A DNA stretch of 64,000 nucleotides, taken from Phoenix dactylifera (lineage: Eukaryota; Streptophyta; Magnoliopsida; Arecales; Arecaceae). Below are positions 1 through 12,822 of this stretch, piece by piece (the first letter of the stretch is position 1; the number at the start of each line of letters is the position of its first letter). The notes under the pieces are model-generated. The model worked only from the letters and a program-made list of their open reading frames with translations, was not told the origin of the DNA and did no database searches. Position numbers and translations under genes: made by a program. The stretch spans positions 29,149,146-29,213,145 of the forward strand of contig NC_052399.1 of the NCBI RefSeq assembly GCF_009389715.1, given 5' to 3'.

Positions 1-1820
1 CATTCATATAGATATAGAACCTGATATTTTTATGGGATGTTTCACAGTAAACAATCTTAAAAATACAAACAAGCCATGCTTATGCACAAGAAACAGAATA
101 TGACGAAACTGACTCAGCAACTCTGGTAATGTGGAAATTCTGGAATTTGATTGAGGCATTTGGCTCCTTCTTAATGCCAAGTTTCTGGCGGTTGACTTCA
201 GGCAGTTTTTGAAGATTAGACAAACTTTTATCTGATGAAGCAAGTATATTGGCTCAAACTCAACGGTGCTTTCATCTCGAGATGTGACTGATGAAAATCA
301 GTTATCTTATGGAAATTAAGAGTTGCGGGATACAAGAGTCAGTTTTCATAGATTTTGAGCTAGTACGCTTCTAGGGGCATATCTTGATTTACATGGTCAT
401 TTTCTCAATAAGTATTCAATGCGAAATTGGCCATGCCTTTTTAAGAAATATAGATATTTTAGGATTCAGTCTTATAGCTTCTTATAGTGGCAACCACATG
501 AACATATGTTATAGTTTTTCTATGAGAACTTCGGGCAATTTTGTACCTAACCTTTTAACTTCATGAAACCATAAGATAGACTCCTTTTCTTCATGCTTCT
601 ATTGGCTTTACTTATGAAATTGAACCCTTGAACTTTGGTCGAGTCCCTGAATAGAGCTTGAGTTGACAAGTATTTCTCTTCAATTATATCATAAAGTGTA
701 AGGTTCTGTTCCATATAGACTAAATCTTTGGCTCTTCATGTAATAAAGCACTCTTTAACACTCACTAGAAGTTGTGGTCAATTGTCAGTCTGATGGTGAG
801 AAATATTTTGCAATGAATGAGAGGCTCTAGTACTTAATGATTTTTTTTTTGGAAGGAATGCACCTGCAGATCTGCTGGAATTAGATTATCAATTACTCAA
901 TGATCAATATTTCTATTGAGTGGGAGAATGGAATGGAAGCTAGTTACACACAATCTTCATGCTAACTGCCTATTGCATGTGGAGGTTTTTTTGAATATTC
1001 ATCATTTCTTTCTTCATTTTCATTGATGTGAGTTCACTTTCATTGTTAAGGGATATCGAATATGATGGCCAAGCATATACTGAAGGTAAGCATCCATGTA
1101 TGAATGGTTCTGTTTCTGCCAAAAGTATGGAGCACAATTACATTGGGCTTTTCAAGAATCATAAGGAATGGGGTGGGAAAGATCCAGATGATTTTCTTAG
1201 TTTCCTACTTATAACAGTGCTATGAAATAAATTTAAATCCAGAAATTACGAGATTTTGCTGAAATTACTGCATAATGAAACTTTTTCATGTTCTAGGGTG
1301 AATCCTCAAGCTCCAAAAATGTTGAGAAGCAGAAAGTATAGAAGGAGATAGAGAGGTAAGCACCAGAAAATTCATTATCCTCTTCAATAATTTGAAATGG
1401 CCTTCTCCCACGTACATAGTCCATTACAACTTAAATTACAAAAGCCTAAACTTATTCTCAACCAGTAATTTAAACAAATAATTCCTAGTCCTTGGAAACT
1501 TATGACCAAAAGAAATTAATAAAAATTATGTGAATTTCATAATCCTGTCTTAACACTTTCAAGGCACGATAACTTGGTATCATTTTTGCCGCTAACACAT
1601 CCAAAGGATATGTTTCACTAAGGGACCCTGAATTTTGAAATGATTCTAAGTTCTTGGATATCTAGTTATGACCCTGAAAAAGAAAGGCTATAAGTAAATC
1701 CAGCAAACAAGTTAAACAAAGTAAAATAAAAAATCAAAATTTAATCTAACCATATCTAAAACTTACAGTTTATCAATGAATATAGAGGGAAGGACTTAAG
1801 AAAAGGAATTAATACATTAA

Positions 1821-1990
1821 TTGCCGAAATCTTCTGCCTAGGGCAACACATCCACTTGGAAATCTTCCCAAAATCTCGAACTTGTACTCACTTCTTAAAT
1901 GCTTCCTTGCTAAAATGTCTCTAGATTATTTGCAGCCCCACCTGCTCTTCCACCCATTCTTGTTTCTGGCAACCAAGAATTATTCACTTT
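1821..1990 (+). repeat. Diverged dispersed repeat, copy 1
   Basis: The segment with ATCTTCTGCCTAGG and ATCTCGAACTTG matches, in order and spacing, the segment at about 3237-3400 (ATCTTCTGTCTAGG and ATCTCGAACTTG). The copies are direct and diverged. No termini or target duplication could be set, so the repeat class is unknown; it may instead be an old local duplication. Confidence 0.45.
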
Positions 1991-3236
1991 TCTTTACCCT
2001 TGTTTTGAATCTAACAGTGCCAAAGAGATAGAGGATATAGATCAGTTTGTTGTATGGATACTTCATGCAAAATCAACAACAAAGTTTTGTTAGAAAGACT
2101 TAAACTTCTCGATTTGATCATCTCCAATGTTCAAGTCATGCTTGTTGGAGGCCATCATGATATAGATAGTTTTCCCGAGGCAGAAGAATGTATGCATTCC
2201 AAATGAAGGAAAAAAAATGGTTTTGATTAGGAAAATTGATTTTAAAAGAGTAAATCTGGTTCTTAAGTTGGCTTTACTCTTGATGTTTGGGAAATGGGGG
2301 ATTAGTTATTATCAGGATTCCACAAAGCTAGATGCTTGTGCCATTGGATTTCTCTCTTCTTTTTTCCTGCTTTTCTTGCAGGCATGTGGCAAAACTGTAT
2401 GCATGGCTGCCAAACCTAATCCTCGCCACATTTCATGTCTGTAGCTCACGGCCCCATTTCCCCTTTTATCTGGTAGATTAAGCGACCCTTATTTGATTCC
2501 TTTACTTGCAAAAACATCCATCTTTACCTTCTATAATTTGCTATGACATAAAGGCTGCATATTTTCAATTCTTCAAGTTGGTATCCAGTCTGAAGGTGTA
2601 TTAAGTGCTTGATAGGTAGTAAACTTTGAATGATTACTTAACATAACACCCCATGGAAAGTTCGTCTATGATACTACGTCCTTCGCTTTTTATTTCAATT
2701 TCATTCTAGAATTTTGGCATAACCTCATTCAGCAAGCTAATCAACCTATCAACTTGATACCTTTCTCCCTTATATAATTTTATGGATGTGTATTGCAAAT
2801 GGTTTACTTGATACTTAAATTAGATGCAAAAGGTTGTTAAACCGATTGAGGTAATATGGTGATTATGTACTTTATTGTTTTTTGAAACTAGATTGTATTT
2901 TTTCAGTTGAATTTTAATAGACTTTTCTAGTTTTATTCAAAGTAGAAATCATTTGTTGCAGGTTGGCTTGAGGAAGTCCAAGGTCATTAGAATTGAGCAT
3001 TAAGGTGAAGGAGGTCCAATAGATCCACACTTTCAATTTCTTTTCTTTTTATGTTTCTTTCTTGTGAGAACCCTATTCCCTCTTTTTTTAATTATTATTT
3101 TATTTTATTTTTTTTATATTTTGGGTGGTTTTTTCTCTTTTTCTTTTCTTTTCTTTTTTTTTTTTTGGGGGGGGGGGGGGGGTGTGCTTTGCATGTTGTG
3201 TTCCTCTACATGGAAATGATTCCATGATCGACATTT

Positions 3237-3400
3237 AATAGCCGGAATCTTCTGTCTAGGATAATTCACTTACTTTCAAGTATTGTTGGAATCTCGAACT
3301 TGCACCTGCCCCTGAAGCCTGTCTTATTAATAAGTGTTTCCAGAATATCCACTTCCCTATGCCTTCACATTTTTCTGGTTTTGGCAATGAAGATCAAAGA
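3237..3400 (+). repeat. Diverged dispersed repeat, copy 2
   Basis: Second copy of the repeat at about 1821-1990, same orientation, about 1.4 kb away. It follows a long T run and a 16-base G run at 3167-3182. Shared blocks are short and separated by substitutions and small gaps, so this is an old duplication or old repeat. Confidence 0.4.
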
Positions 3401-5656
3401 TTACTGCTCCTTCAGCCTTGGTATTACCGGCTTGTATATACGTTGGTGATGATTGCACGTATCTTTTCTTATTTTCTTTTCGTGTTCAAGCTATCTCTGA
3501 ACTCATTGAAATTTATAAAAATAGTATACTGCCCAACACCAACCACATCATTCTAGCCATCCTCTTTTTAGTTTCTTTAGTTATAAGTAAATTTTAGATC
3601 AGTAATAAAATTTCATCAAGCCAAATTATGGGCTTTTACTATCAATTGAAATTCAACTTGCTTCTAAATACTTGTATATGGCCTTTGCTAAAGATCAAGT
3701 CTTATTGCACTTTCTTATTATAGAGTTCTTTGCATTTTCAGCTGGATTATGATTTGGTTCATATGAGTACTCTATCATCTCTTTGTAGTTGATTTCCATA
3801 GCTAAAGTTTTCACTTACAGTCATCCTAGGAAACTTGGTTGTGGTTTCCTGATCATTTTGTATCATGTTTAATAAAGTGGAAAAATCAAAAAAGAAAAAA
3901 AAATCTGGCTAGGCTTTAGCCCAAAGGTTGCTCCAAAAGTTTTGGAGGACACTATGGGTTTTAAACCCCGGGATGTGTATCCCAAATGTTTGACTCTAGT
4001 AATTCTGATTGATAGTTCTCCTGCCATTATTCTCAAAAAAAAAAGGTGAAAAGAATGTGGATCTCATGCATATATGTATGAGTAAATTGGAATGGTGATG
4101 TATTAATGAGTTTAAGCAATTGGAATTATGATGTTATTTTGTATCTGATCAGGCTAACCCCCGTCGTTGGATCTCATGCATATATGTATATATATCAATG
4201 ATGAAGAATCAGGCAATGGAAAATTTGGTGTACGGATGAAACTGGCAGAAAATGCAGATTCCATCCTTAAAAGTTTTGACTAAAAGCGGATATACTATAT
4301 GTTTTTATGCGTGCATGTATGTATGAGTTTGGTGCTAGATAATCATGGGAGAATGCAGCAGCGTATGTTGGTTGGTAGAATATTAAGGTTTTCTTGAGAC
4401 TTCATTCACTAATATTAACATGACAAAATTTAGTTTTAAGATAACAGATACTCCACAAATTAATTTTCAGAAGAGTGCAATGTATGATTAATCTTTCTAG
4501 TTGTTCTCAGGTTTTTCTGGGCCAAAATGCATCTAACAAAGAGATGGGGCATTGTAGTTGGTAAAAATCTTCTACTTGATCCTTCTTTAAGGAGCATCTG
4601 GGTTGAGGAAAGGAAAAGCCATGAATCATATGTTTCTGCTTTATGTTCTTGACAGTTTGTTGATATGCAGAATATTATTTGGCAGTAAAGTTTGCTTTTT
4701 GGTGCCTATTGAAACTGGTATTAGCTCTTAGTTGGTTTTTAATTGAATCTCTCACAATATTTTTGATTTCAGGGTTATATGTTTTATATGTAGATTATGA
4801 GGATCATCAAAATCTTAATCCTTTTCTTTGGTTTTATCTTGAGATAAAAATTCTCATGTATTCCCATTGGTTGCACGCTACATTGACATTGTTGGTAATC
4901 ACATTCTTTTGGTTTGTCCTTTTGCCTTAAAATTATGATCCTCTTCTCAGATGATTGAGGATTTCTTGAATCTTTGCCTTTTGTCAGCTTGTATTATGGA
5001 GGCATGATTACTTGCTAACCTTCCACCTATGCGACATGTTGTTTGGTTGCCAGTTTTCTTGTAATTTGGGCCGATTGGAAGGAGAGAATTTCATGATTTT
5101 TTAGTTGTAAATGAATCTCGTACTTGATCATGTTTTTAGAGCTAAAATGATGGATCAGTTAACAGGATTTGACACAGGATGACTTCATCGAGTTAGGTTT
5201 ATTTATAGTGAAGGAATTGGAAAGGAAAATAACCCAAGTATATTTTGATGCTTATGGTAGATGATAGAAAAGTTTCTTCTTGACATGGATGGAACTGCTG
5301 GTACAAGTTTTGAATGCTCCCATGGTAATCAGGGTTCACCAAGGTGGAGGGGGGTACTCTTAGCATTTCATTAAGCGTTATGACATTCTTTTTCTTTTCC
5401 AGTTTATGATTGGAATGAAGGTGATATAAGGTCAGTTCTGCATGAGTTTAGTGCAATCTCATCTCATAATTAAGATTTTGATAACCCCGTCTCATCTAGG
5501 ACATCTTGATATTAAGAAGCAAAGGCAAGGACTGGGTCAAAGAAATCCAAACCATTGATGATTGTTGTGATGGAATCCTTTAAAAGAAGAAAGACAGGTG
5601 TCTATGTTTCCAAGGGGCACCTATTGAGGAAAAAGACATTGAGGAGGAGAGACACG

Positions 5657-8038
5657 TGGGTTGTTGGGTTTCCCAGTGCCCTAGGGCGCAGCGGAAGATA
5701 CGAGATTATAAAATTTTCTTATAAAACCCATTATATGAAATCGTAATAAGCCAAGATCACCTTAATAGTATAACCAAATAACGTAGAAAATATAATCTTG
5801 GTATAGAAGAATACCTATCACGCTATATCCAATATGTCTGAAGATGTCCTAAGGTGCCCAAATGTTCACCCTCCGATGTTGATCCACACAGGAATGAGTT
5901 CAAGACTCTAGCTCCACCAAAACTTGATTCTAATTGTTCAATCCTTCCAAAGGATTTAATTGGCTGATTTTCCTTCACTTCCTTCTTCCTTTCTACCTCT
6001 AAAACATTCACTAGCCTTTTTGTCCTAAAGAAGACCCTCTTGTCTTGGGTTAGGACAAAAGAGAAAGGCTTGTAAGAAAGAAGGGATAAGGGAGAGAGAA
6101 GGAGAGGCTTTTTCTTAGATGATCTTTAGAACCCCAAGGCACCTCCTTATTTATAAGAGATGGAGGGATGCATCATAAAGGGATGCATCCCATCCACACA
6201 CCTCATCATGATGAGGCATGTGCCAAGAGAGGCATCCCATTATGATGGGGTGCTAAGGAGAAGGGTGTATCAACTTCTTTCTCATGTCTCCCTCTTAAAT
6301 CCTGATTATACAAGGGCCCAAATGTAGTGAACCAAAGCCAATGGTCCAGATCTAAGCGCCATCTAATGGTCCAGATCAAGGCATCATCGTCCAGGGTGCC
6401 ATCCAATGGTCCAAAAGCAAGATGCCATCACCGATGGTCCAGATTCAGGCGCTGAGCAACGGTCCAGATCTTTCATCCAGAGAGCCATCTAGTGGTCCAG
6501 ATCCTTCATTCAAAAATCCATCCAATGGTCCATATGAAGGCGCCAACCAGTGGACCAGATCCTTCATCCAGGAAGCCATCCAATGGTCCAGATGAAGGCG
6601 CCAACCAGTGGACCAGATCCTTCATCCAGGAAGTGATCCAATGGTCCAGAAGTGAAGGCCCTATCAAACCCAATCCAATTGGGTTTAACCAACTTAAAGA
6701 AAACATTAAACCTAATCAAATTAGGTCTAATTAAAGCCAAATGGGTTCCAACTCTTGGCTAACCCATATTAGGTCATGATCTAATCATATTAGATCAACC
6801 TAATCTAAGAATCAGATTCGAATTTAATTTGAATCAGGAGCTAGGGTTTGCAATACGTGCTAGCATGTTCATCTTGCAAACATGATCTAATCCAATTAGA
6901 CCCTTGATCAATTCCCTTGTGTGTGACCCATTGGGTTCCTTATCTTAGCCAGCAGTAGGTGCAGGTGCAAGTTGACCTAACCTGATTAGAATACCTCTAA
7001 TCCAATTTAGGTTCAATTTAGTGCTAAACCTGACTTAGCAATCAGAACCTTTCTGATGCTTTGATCTAATCAAACTCTTTGATCCGATCAACCCACAAGA
7101 CATGATTGACGTCTATCAACGTATCATGTCTACCCGAAAGATGAGGAATGTATTGGACAAATCCAAACATACCCTTCAGTGGCAAGTTACCGTGCAATTC
7201 AATCCCTCAGTCATACTACATCCTGAATAAGTGCATGAGTATGGATCAATATCAAACTCAATCACTTATTCATGTCTCTCTCAATCTTTTATATGATAAT
7301 TCAAACAATGAAACATTAGAAACTCTTTCTAATATTCATTTTGCTTTGATCAAAGGCTTCTTGAATCATCATAAGATTAGAGTAAGTAGGATGTTACCTT
7401 CTCTTACTAGAAGTGACTGATTCCTTGTTGACCTACTCACAACCTTCATACAAAATCCACCATATCCAGAATACCCCGTACACAACGCAATGTCGTGAAT
7501 GAGGGTAAACCAAAACATAGCTTCAAGTGCACAAGGTACCATGGTGATCTCAGGTCTAAGGATCACTTGCACAACTCCCACTATGAGAACCATCTTTTGA
7601 TAATTAAGTAAGAATCCATAAGATGTTCTCATGGCTGGTCATTTCAGTGAACTCATTCCTCTAATGAGCACCCACATCTTTGTATTAGTGTCTCACACAA
7701 GTGATTGTGAGATCAATCACCCTCTACATCGAGCATACATAAGATGTGCCAGTCTTTCCGGTAATATTGATCCCCGACTCAATATACCAATTTGACTGGG
7801 AATATTCTAAATTAGGATTTTAGGATTTTAGATCTCACTGGTATGATCTCATCATAACCCTAAAACCAATGTCCTAATTTATGGGGTTCATCATCCAATA
7901 ATAAAATAGATAAGCAGCAAATGATGAAGCACAATGCCTTTATTGATATATATCAAGTGTCAAAGTATATGATTTGGAGGATTACAAAGAGAAACCTATC
8001 AAATGATTGGCTTATAGGGCATCTACTCTTTCATGGGT
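5657..8038 (-). mobile_element. Noncoding LTR-like retroelement unit with 5-bp target duplication
   Basis: Positions 5662-8033 begin TGTTGGG and end TTTCA, and are flanked on both sides by TGGGT (5657-5661 and 8034-8038). TG...CA ends with a 5-bp duplication are typical of a solo LTR or a noncoding LTR-retrotransposon derivative. No gag or pol frame is present over 2372 bp. A repeated block built on ATGGTCCAGAT fills 6320-6660, and CTAATC/AATTAGG motifs are frequent from 6660 to 7050. Orientation is guessed from the CCCAACA end expected at a 3' LTR border. It could also be a large-retrotransposon-derivative-like element without recognisable internal parts. Confidence 0.55.
6330..6660 (+). repeat. 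Degenerate minisatellite with 58-bp unit
   Basis: Two nearly identical 58-bp units are adjacent at about 6522-6637, each carrying CATCCAATGGTCCA, GAAGGCGCCAACCAGTGGAC and CCTTCATCCAGGAA, with a third partial unit after. Upstream, shorter degenerate copies of ATGGTCCAGAT recur every 30-40 bases from about 6330. The cluster lies inside the LTR-like unit, so it belongs to the element. Confidence 0.8.
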
Positions 8039-8054
8039 GTCCTAAAGTTTTTCT

Positions 8055-8059
<5 letters not shown>

Positions 8060-8142
<83 letters not shown>

Positions 8143-8150
8143 ATATATAT
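8060..8150 (+). repeat. (TA)n(TG)n microsatellite
   Basis: A TA dinucleotide run of about 65 bases passes into TG repeats and back to TA. It begins about 25 bases beyond the right end of the LTR-like unit. Open frames across it are artefacts of the repeat. Confidence 0.95.
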
Positions 8151-8800
8151 ATCTCGAAGTAGAGCGAGGATTTAGTCCAATTAATAACACTAATGAATCT
8201 ATCTATTACCAAAATGGACAGATCGGATTAAGCCAATGATGGATTTCGCGCCACGGAATGAATCGAGGAACTGAGGACGTACAGAGCCCATTAACTAATT
8301 CAAGCATATGCCAAAATTTACTACACCATATGACTAAGACAATAGGATCTAAAAGAACCATATGATAACATATTAAGTACGAGCTCCTTAAATATCCATT
8401 CAAATGACAAAATAAAATTAGTCCATAAATAATGAAAGCCTGCCTCTACTAGAAATTCCAATATTTTTATTACCAATATCATAAATATTCCAATAATGCT
8501 TCTCCTCAAGTTTGAACTTATATAACACACCCATGCCTCATTAACTCTGAGGGAGAATTGATTAAAAAATATTTTTTCTAAAGCATTTAACACCAGTCCG
8601 CACCTTCAGTTTATCAGAAGGCCAAGGCATGCCTCATTCCTTGCTCCTTGTGATAGTTCTATTTTTCTCTATAATTATAATATGAGCCTCTCGGCTTATT
8701 CCAACTTGGGCCTAAGAATATGCTTTAGCTACGAGCCTACGAGTCGTCGTTCTTAGCTAAGCTAGCAAAAAATTAAGTTGACCGTTTGCTAATAATAAAG

Positions 8801-8838
8801 TTCTCTCTCTCTCTCTCGCTCGCTCGCTCTCGCTCTTT
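8801..8838 (+). promoter_or_regulatory. CT-rich 5' leader of the cupin gene
   Basis: A CT/CGCT-repeat tract ends about 30 bases before the cupin start codon. Such pyrimidine-rich tracts are common in plant 5' UTRs and near transcription starts. No clear TATA box was identified upstream, so the start site is not fixed. Confidence 0.5.
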
Positions 8839-8867
8839 CTGAGACGATTTCTGGAGATCGGTGGGAG

Positions 8868-11800
8868 ATGGGAGCGACGGCAAAGAAGGCCTTCGAGGTG
8901 GCAGCTCTCTTGGATCTGAAGCCTCACCCTGAAGGGGGTTTCTTCTCGGAGACTTTTAGGGACTCCTCCATCACCCTCTCCAAGTCTCAACTCCCACCCC
9001 AGTGTAAGCTAATCCCATATCTTTCGCTTCAGTATGATCCTATTTTCTGATACTGGTTCTCTCTATTTGGGGCTTTCTCTTTGATCTTACCAGTTACTAT
9101 TTTTTTTTGTTTGTTTTTGTTTAAATTGTGGATGTGATCTGAGCATCTTCAAGTGACTTTCAAAATTTGCTGATTTTTTATTTTGTTGCTAATTTTTATT
9201 AGTCTCGTTCTTAGGCTTCTTTGCTTGCTGCAAGTTATTCGCTTTATTGACAGACTGAAGATTTACATTCAACTTTGAAATTTAGACTGAAATTTAAATT
9301 TATATTGCTCATCCATGGTTTTTTTTTAAAATTTTAACCATTTGAGTATGCTGCGGTAAAACAGATGTGACGTTGATGGTCTTATTCAGCTTCAGAATGT
9401 GCAGCTGCTATTATTTATGGCTTTTTTTTTGGTAATTTATGTTGATTCATAAGCTAATAGATAATCGCTTTGCTTCAAACAGCTAACGGATGCTCATTCA
9501 CAATCTAATAGGTTGGAGTAGGACTGACACATATATTAAATTTGGGTGCGCTAATCCCTGAATTTAGCCCATCCCACTTGCAGCCCCACTTGTTCCTTTA
9601 TTTACTGATTCTTTTTTTAGTGCCCACTTATAGCTAGAATATAATGCTTGTCTATGCTATCCCACTACTCTCAAATTTTTGGTTTCAAACCTAGCTCCTT
9701 CCTTCTCATGCTTCCTTTGGTACCTTCAATAGTGAAATCTGCATGTTATTATATAAACAAATGTATTAGTTGATGAACAATGAAGAACACACAGACTTCC
9801 CAAGAACAATGATCTAAGGTTGCCTCCAGGAACATTCCAGTACCTCTTCCGAGCCTGCCATTGCTCAGCTTAATAACAAAATTAGCAAAGGAACAATCTT
9901 AAGTACTGCTGTTTGAAACGTCCAGTGGCTCTGCTGAAGCCACTTTTGCCTGACACCTTGAGTACATCAAGCCTAAGAATTTGACAATGAACATCACCTT
10001 TTGCTTGCAAAATGTTACCCTCTCCGTTCTCCATATCGAATTTACATTGCAAAAAGGTATCCCATGCAATTCTTGCAATGGCATCACCAATTTTGAACTT
10101 ACAAATCATTCTAATCGAGGTCTTCCACACCTTACCACCCCTCCCCCCCCCCTCTCTCTCACCCTCTCCTTCAAAACTCATTTAATGACCTGTGTTTTAG
10201 TCTTGTTTTCCCAAATTTATTGTTCTGTCATCTTAGTTACATCTCCGACCATTCCCTCGCTTCTACACTCTTTCAAGTTATAATAATTATAGGCTGGCAA
10301 ATTGCTTAGTCCGTCCTCTTCATCTAGCGAAACCAAGTCTCCTGCTTCTGATCATGTATGTTTAGAACTTTCAGGCCTCTGTCCTTCACGTTCTAGTGAT
10401 GGATCTTTTTACTATTATGTGCACACTCACATGATAACTTCTCTTCGCTTCGTATGGATCTGCTTGAAACTAGAGATGCAAATGGGCCAACCTTCGGTCA
10501 AAATTTTACATTATTCAGAATACGCCGCTGAGAAGGCCCTATTAAAATGGATAGCTCTGGCTGGCAAAGGCCCAGTCTGCATGCATCCCTGCATGATATT
10601 CGACTGATGTCACATTTGTCACATCATTCAGAAATCTATTCCCATTGTCAATTATTTTCTAGGGTGTTTTCAAGGGAGACATAAAATAGGTGGTAAGTAA
10701 TTGTCAATGCATGAAGGAATGAAGGGACAAAAATATTTTATTAGTGGATGTAATACAAGAAGATGAAGTTAGCGCACATGCATATTCATGAAGACTCTAC
10801 CAGAAAAATATGCACTCAACCAGAATTGTAACTGGCCTGTAACAGAACAATTCATATATCTGACTCAGTGAAATTCTTACAGATAAATGGCTCCAAAAAT
10901 ATCTCCCTTTTTGTAAATCTCATGATGGCCCAAGAAAACTATCCTAGATTCTCTCTCTCTTATATCCTACATGAGTATATTTCTGGTTTTATTATGAACA
11001 CCTGAGCATTTTTAGTTGGTTGGAAAAAATTATTGGTATTAGTAAACATACTGAAATGTGAGATATCTCAACTTACTCCAAGTCACTTGGTCAGTAGTAA
11101 AACACAGGAGTCGACTCTGTCAGTTGTAAAATATCAGAAGCTCAAACCTGAACTGAACAGACCAAAACTAGTGTGACTATGCTTTTAGCAAGCAATAGCT
11201 TTTCCCTGGTAAGTACGAAATAGCGCATTTACGTTAGAGAGTTCACTACATTGCCACATAATCAAAGTGATGACTCTGTGGGATCAGATGTTAACAACAC
11301 ATTTTATAGGATCAATCACAGGGAAATTCAGCAAAAGTTTCTAACAGAGAATGCTCTATTTCTGTTTCTAGCTGAATTTGATGCTGTCTTACTGCTCTAA
11401 GGTGGAAGCGGTTGCACCCATGTAGCCAAATCATTTGGGGTCATTGCCTTTTTTTCCCTTTTTTAGAAATTTTTCCTTTAGGTTAACATCCACTCTTAGT
11501 CAAACTTCATGAAAATCTTGATTTAACATTAGAAATTGCAAAGAAGATTTAGCATTAAGAATTGAAAAGAATGGCAGAAACTGCAGATGTACCTTGTATG
11601 AGGAAAGAATGGTGTCAGACAGCAAGTCCTCAGTTGTTGGGCAAAAGCATTTTTTTTTCTTTAATTATTATATTTAGCTTTTATGATTTTGGAGTATATT
11701 AGCTTCTAATGGAAGTTTTTTCAGACAAGGTTGATCGTCCAGTGAGCACAGCTATCTACTTCATGCTGCCAACAGGAAGTGTATCGCACCTCCATCGCAT

Positions 11801-12277
11801 ACCTTGTGCTGAAACTTGGCACTTTTACATGGGAGAGCCTCTCACGGTTTGGAAACTTTCTATCCGCTTACATGACTGCATGATAACAGCATAAGTTGAG
11901 CATTTTGATCTTTTTGCTTGTCTTTATGGCCTACTGATCTCAATATCAACCAGGTGTTTGAGTTACATTATGATGGCCACATCGAGTGGACTGTTCTTGG
12001 CCCAAATCTAGATGCTGGCCACCGACTGCAGTACACTGTGCCACCGAATGTGTGGTTTGGATCATTTCCCACCTTGGATGTTGAGTCCTTTGCATCTGAT
12101 GGTAGTATTCTTGTCAAAGCTCCGAAAAGGGACCCTGAGCTGCATTATTCTTTGGTTGGCTGCACCTGTGCCCCTGCCTTCCAGTTCGAGGATTTTGAGT
12201 TAGCCGCATATTCTGAGCTGAAGATCCTCGCTTCCAATGCCGAACCATTTCTCGACTACCTCATCCTGCCCAGCTGA
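8868..12277 (+). CDS. Cupin_5 (DUF985) RmlC-like cupin protein
   Basis: Three exons: 8868-9003, 11725-11846 and 11954-12277 (TGA 12275-12277), joined in phase to about 193 aa. The exon 1/2 junction makes a TAC codon (PPQ-Y-KVDRPVS). Donors are GTAAGC and GTTTGG; acceptors are TTTTCAG and ACCAG. The family signature is clear: LKPHPEGGFFSETFRD at the N-terminus, YFMLPTGSVSHLHR, then AETWHFYMGEPL with cupin histidines, and FELHYDGH after it. The C-terminal part (VPPNVWFGSF, SLVGCTCAPAFQFEDFEL) closes the beta barrel. Length fits the family. Members have a cupin fold and are presumed metal- or sugar-binding; the plant function is unknown. The start codon follows a CT-rich leader. Intron 1 is 2.7 kb and holds repeats. 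No other ATG upstream extends the family alignment. Confidence 0.93.
9882..10130 (-). pseudogene. Unrecognised coding-like fragment inside cupin intron 1
   Basis: The minus strand carries an uninterrupted frame without low-complexity sequence, with stretches such as WKTSIRMICKFKIGDAIARI and ILQAKGDVHCQILRLDVL. I do not recognise the family. It lies antisense within the first cupin intron, lacks flanking exons, and its start lies in a C-rich run. It may be a fragment of a retroposed gene or chance; low confidence. Confidence 0.25.
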
Positions 12278-12663
12278 AGGAGAACCTTTACATTTGAGTG
12301 GATTGGTTAGCTTATTTTCATCAGTCAGATACAATAATCTATATCAGCTATAATAATGTGGCCACAGTTTATTCCAAGATGCGGTATTAAGTGGCCACAG
12401 TGGCTCGAACACTCTCTGTAAACTATATTCATCAGCAAATTGAGGAGTCTTGATCGAGAATTTTCTATAAATCAAATCTGGATTTAAGTGGTTCAGAGGA
12501 GTTTCCTGCTGTTTTCTTTTTTCTCCTATTTATGCATCATCAATTCAGAGTTACCCTAGTGTGATTTTAGAACCTTGCAGCAATCTCTTTCCTCTCATTG
12601 ATCCATGGGTTGCAAATGAGTAGCAAAGTTAACCGAGAATCCATATTCAATATAAAGAATTTT
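12278..12663 (+). other. Cupin 3' UTR and downstream spacer
   Basis: Immediately 3' of the cupin stop. The AT-rich sequence with AATAAT and TAATAATG motifs at about 12331-12358 could hold the polyadenylation signal. Nothing else is seen. Confidence 0.4.
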
Positions 12664-12810
12664 TTTAATACTTTTTAACATAGTATGCCGTACCGGTTCG
12701 AACCAGATGATACAGAATGTATCGTACCATATCAATTCGGTATTGATATTCGGTACAGATGGCATACTGATATTCGGTACGCCAAAATTTTTTTGTACCA
12801 TATCATATTG
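12664..12810. repeat. GGTACC/CGGTAC-rich dispersed repeat
   Basis: The block is built from variants of CCGTACCGGTTCGAACC, CGTACCATAT and TTCGGTACAGATG. The same motif vocabulary (GGTACG, CGGTATGG, TGGTATGGTA) reappears at 57903-58062 and 58617-58985 in a BRCT-gene intron. The copies are too diverged to set ends, so the class is unknown. Confidence 0.5.
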
Positions 12811-12822
12811 ACAATGTGCTAG

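Larger units (their letters stand above)
1..5535. other. Intergenic DNA, no supported gene
   Basis: No reading frame here resembles a known family. The stretch is AT-rich with long T runs and a 16-base G run at 3167-3182. A few short exon-like pieces with good splice signals occur on the + strand, for example near 1297-1356 (AG before, GTAAGC after, one in-frame TAG) and 5400-5471 (AG before, open to a TAA), but they do not join into a recognisable protein. Two diverged copies of one sequence lie at about 1821-1990 and 3237-3400. Confidence 0.6.

Noticed and set aside
7921..8239. Ile/Tyr-repeat open frames
   Set aside because: Product of the TA/TG microsatellite.
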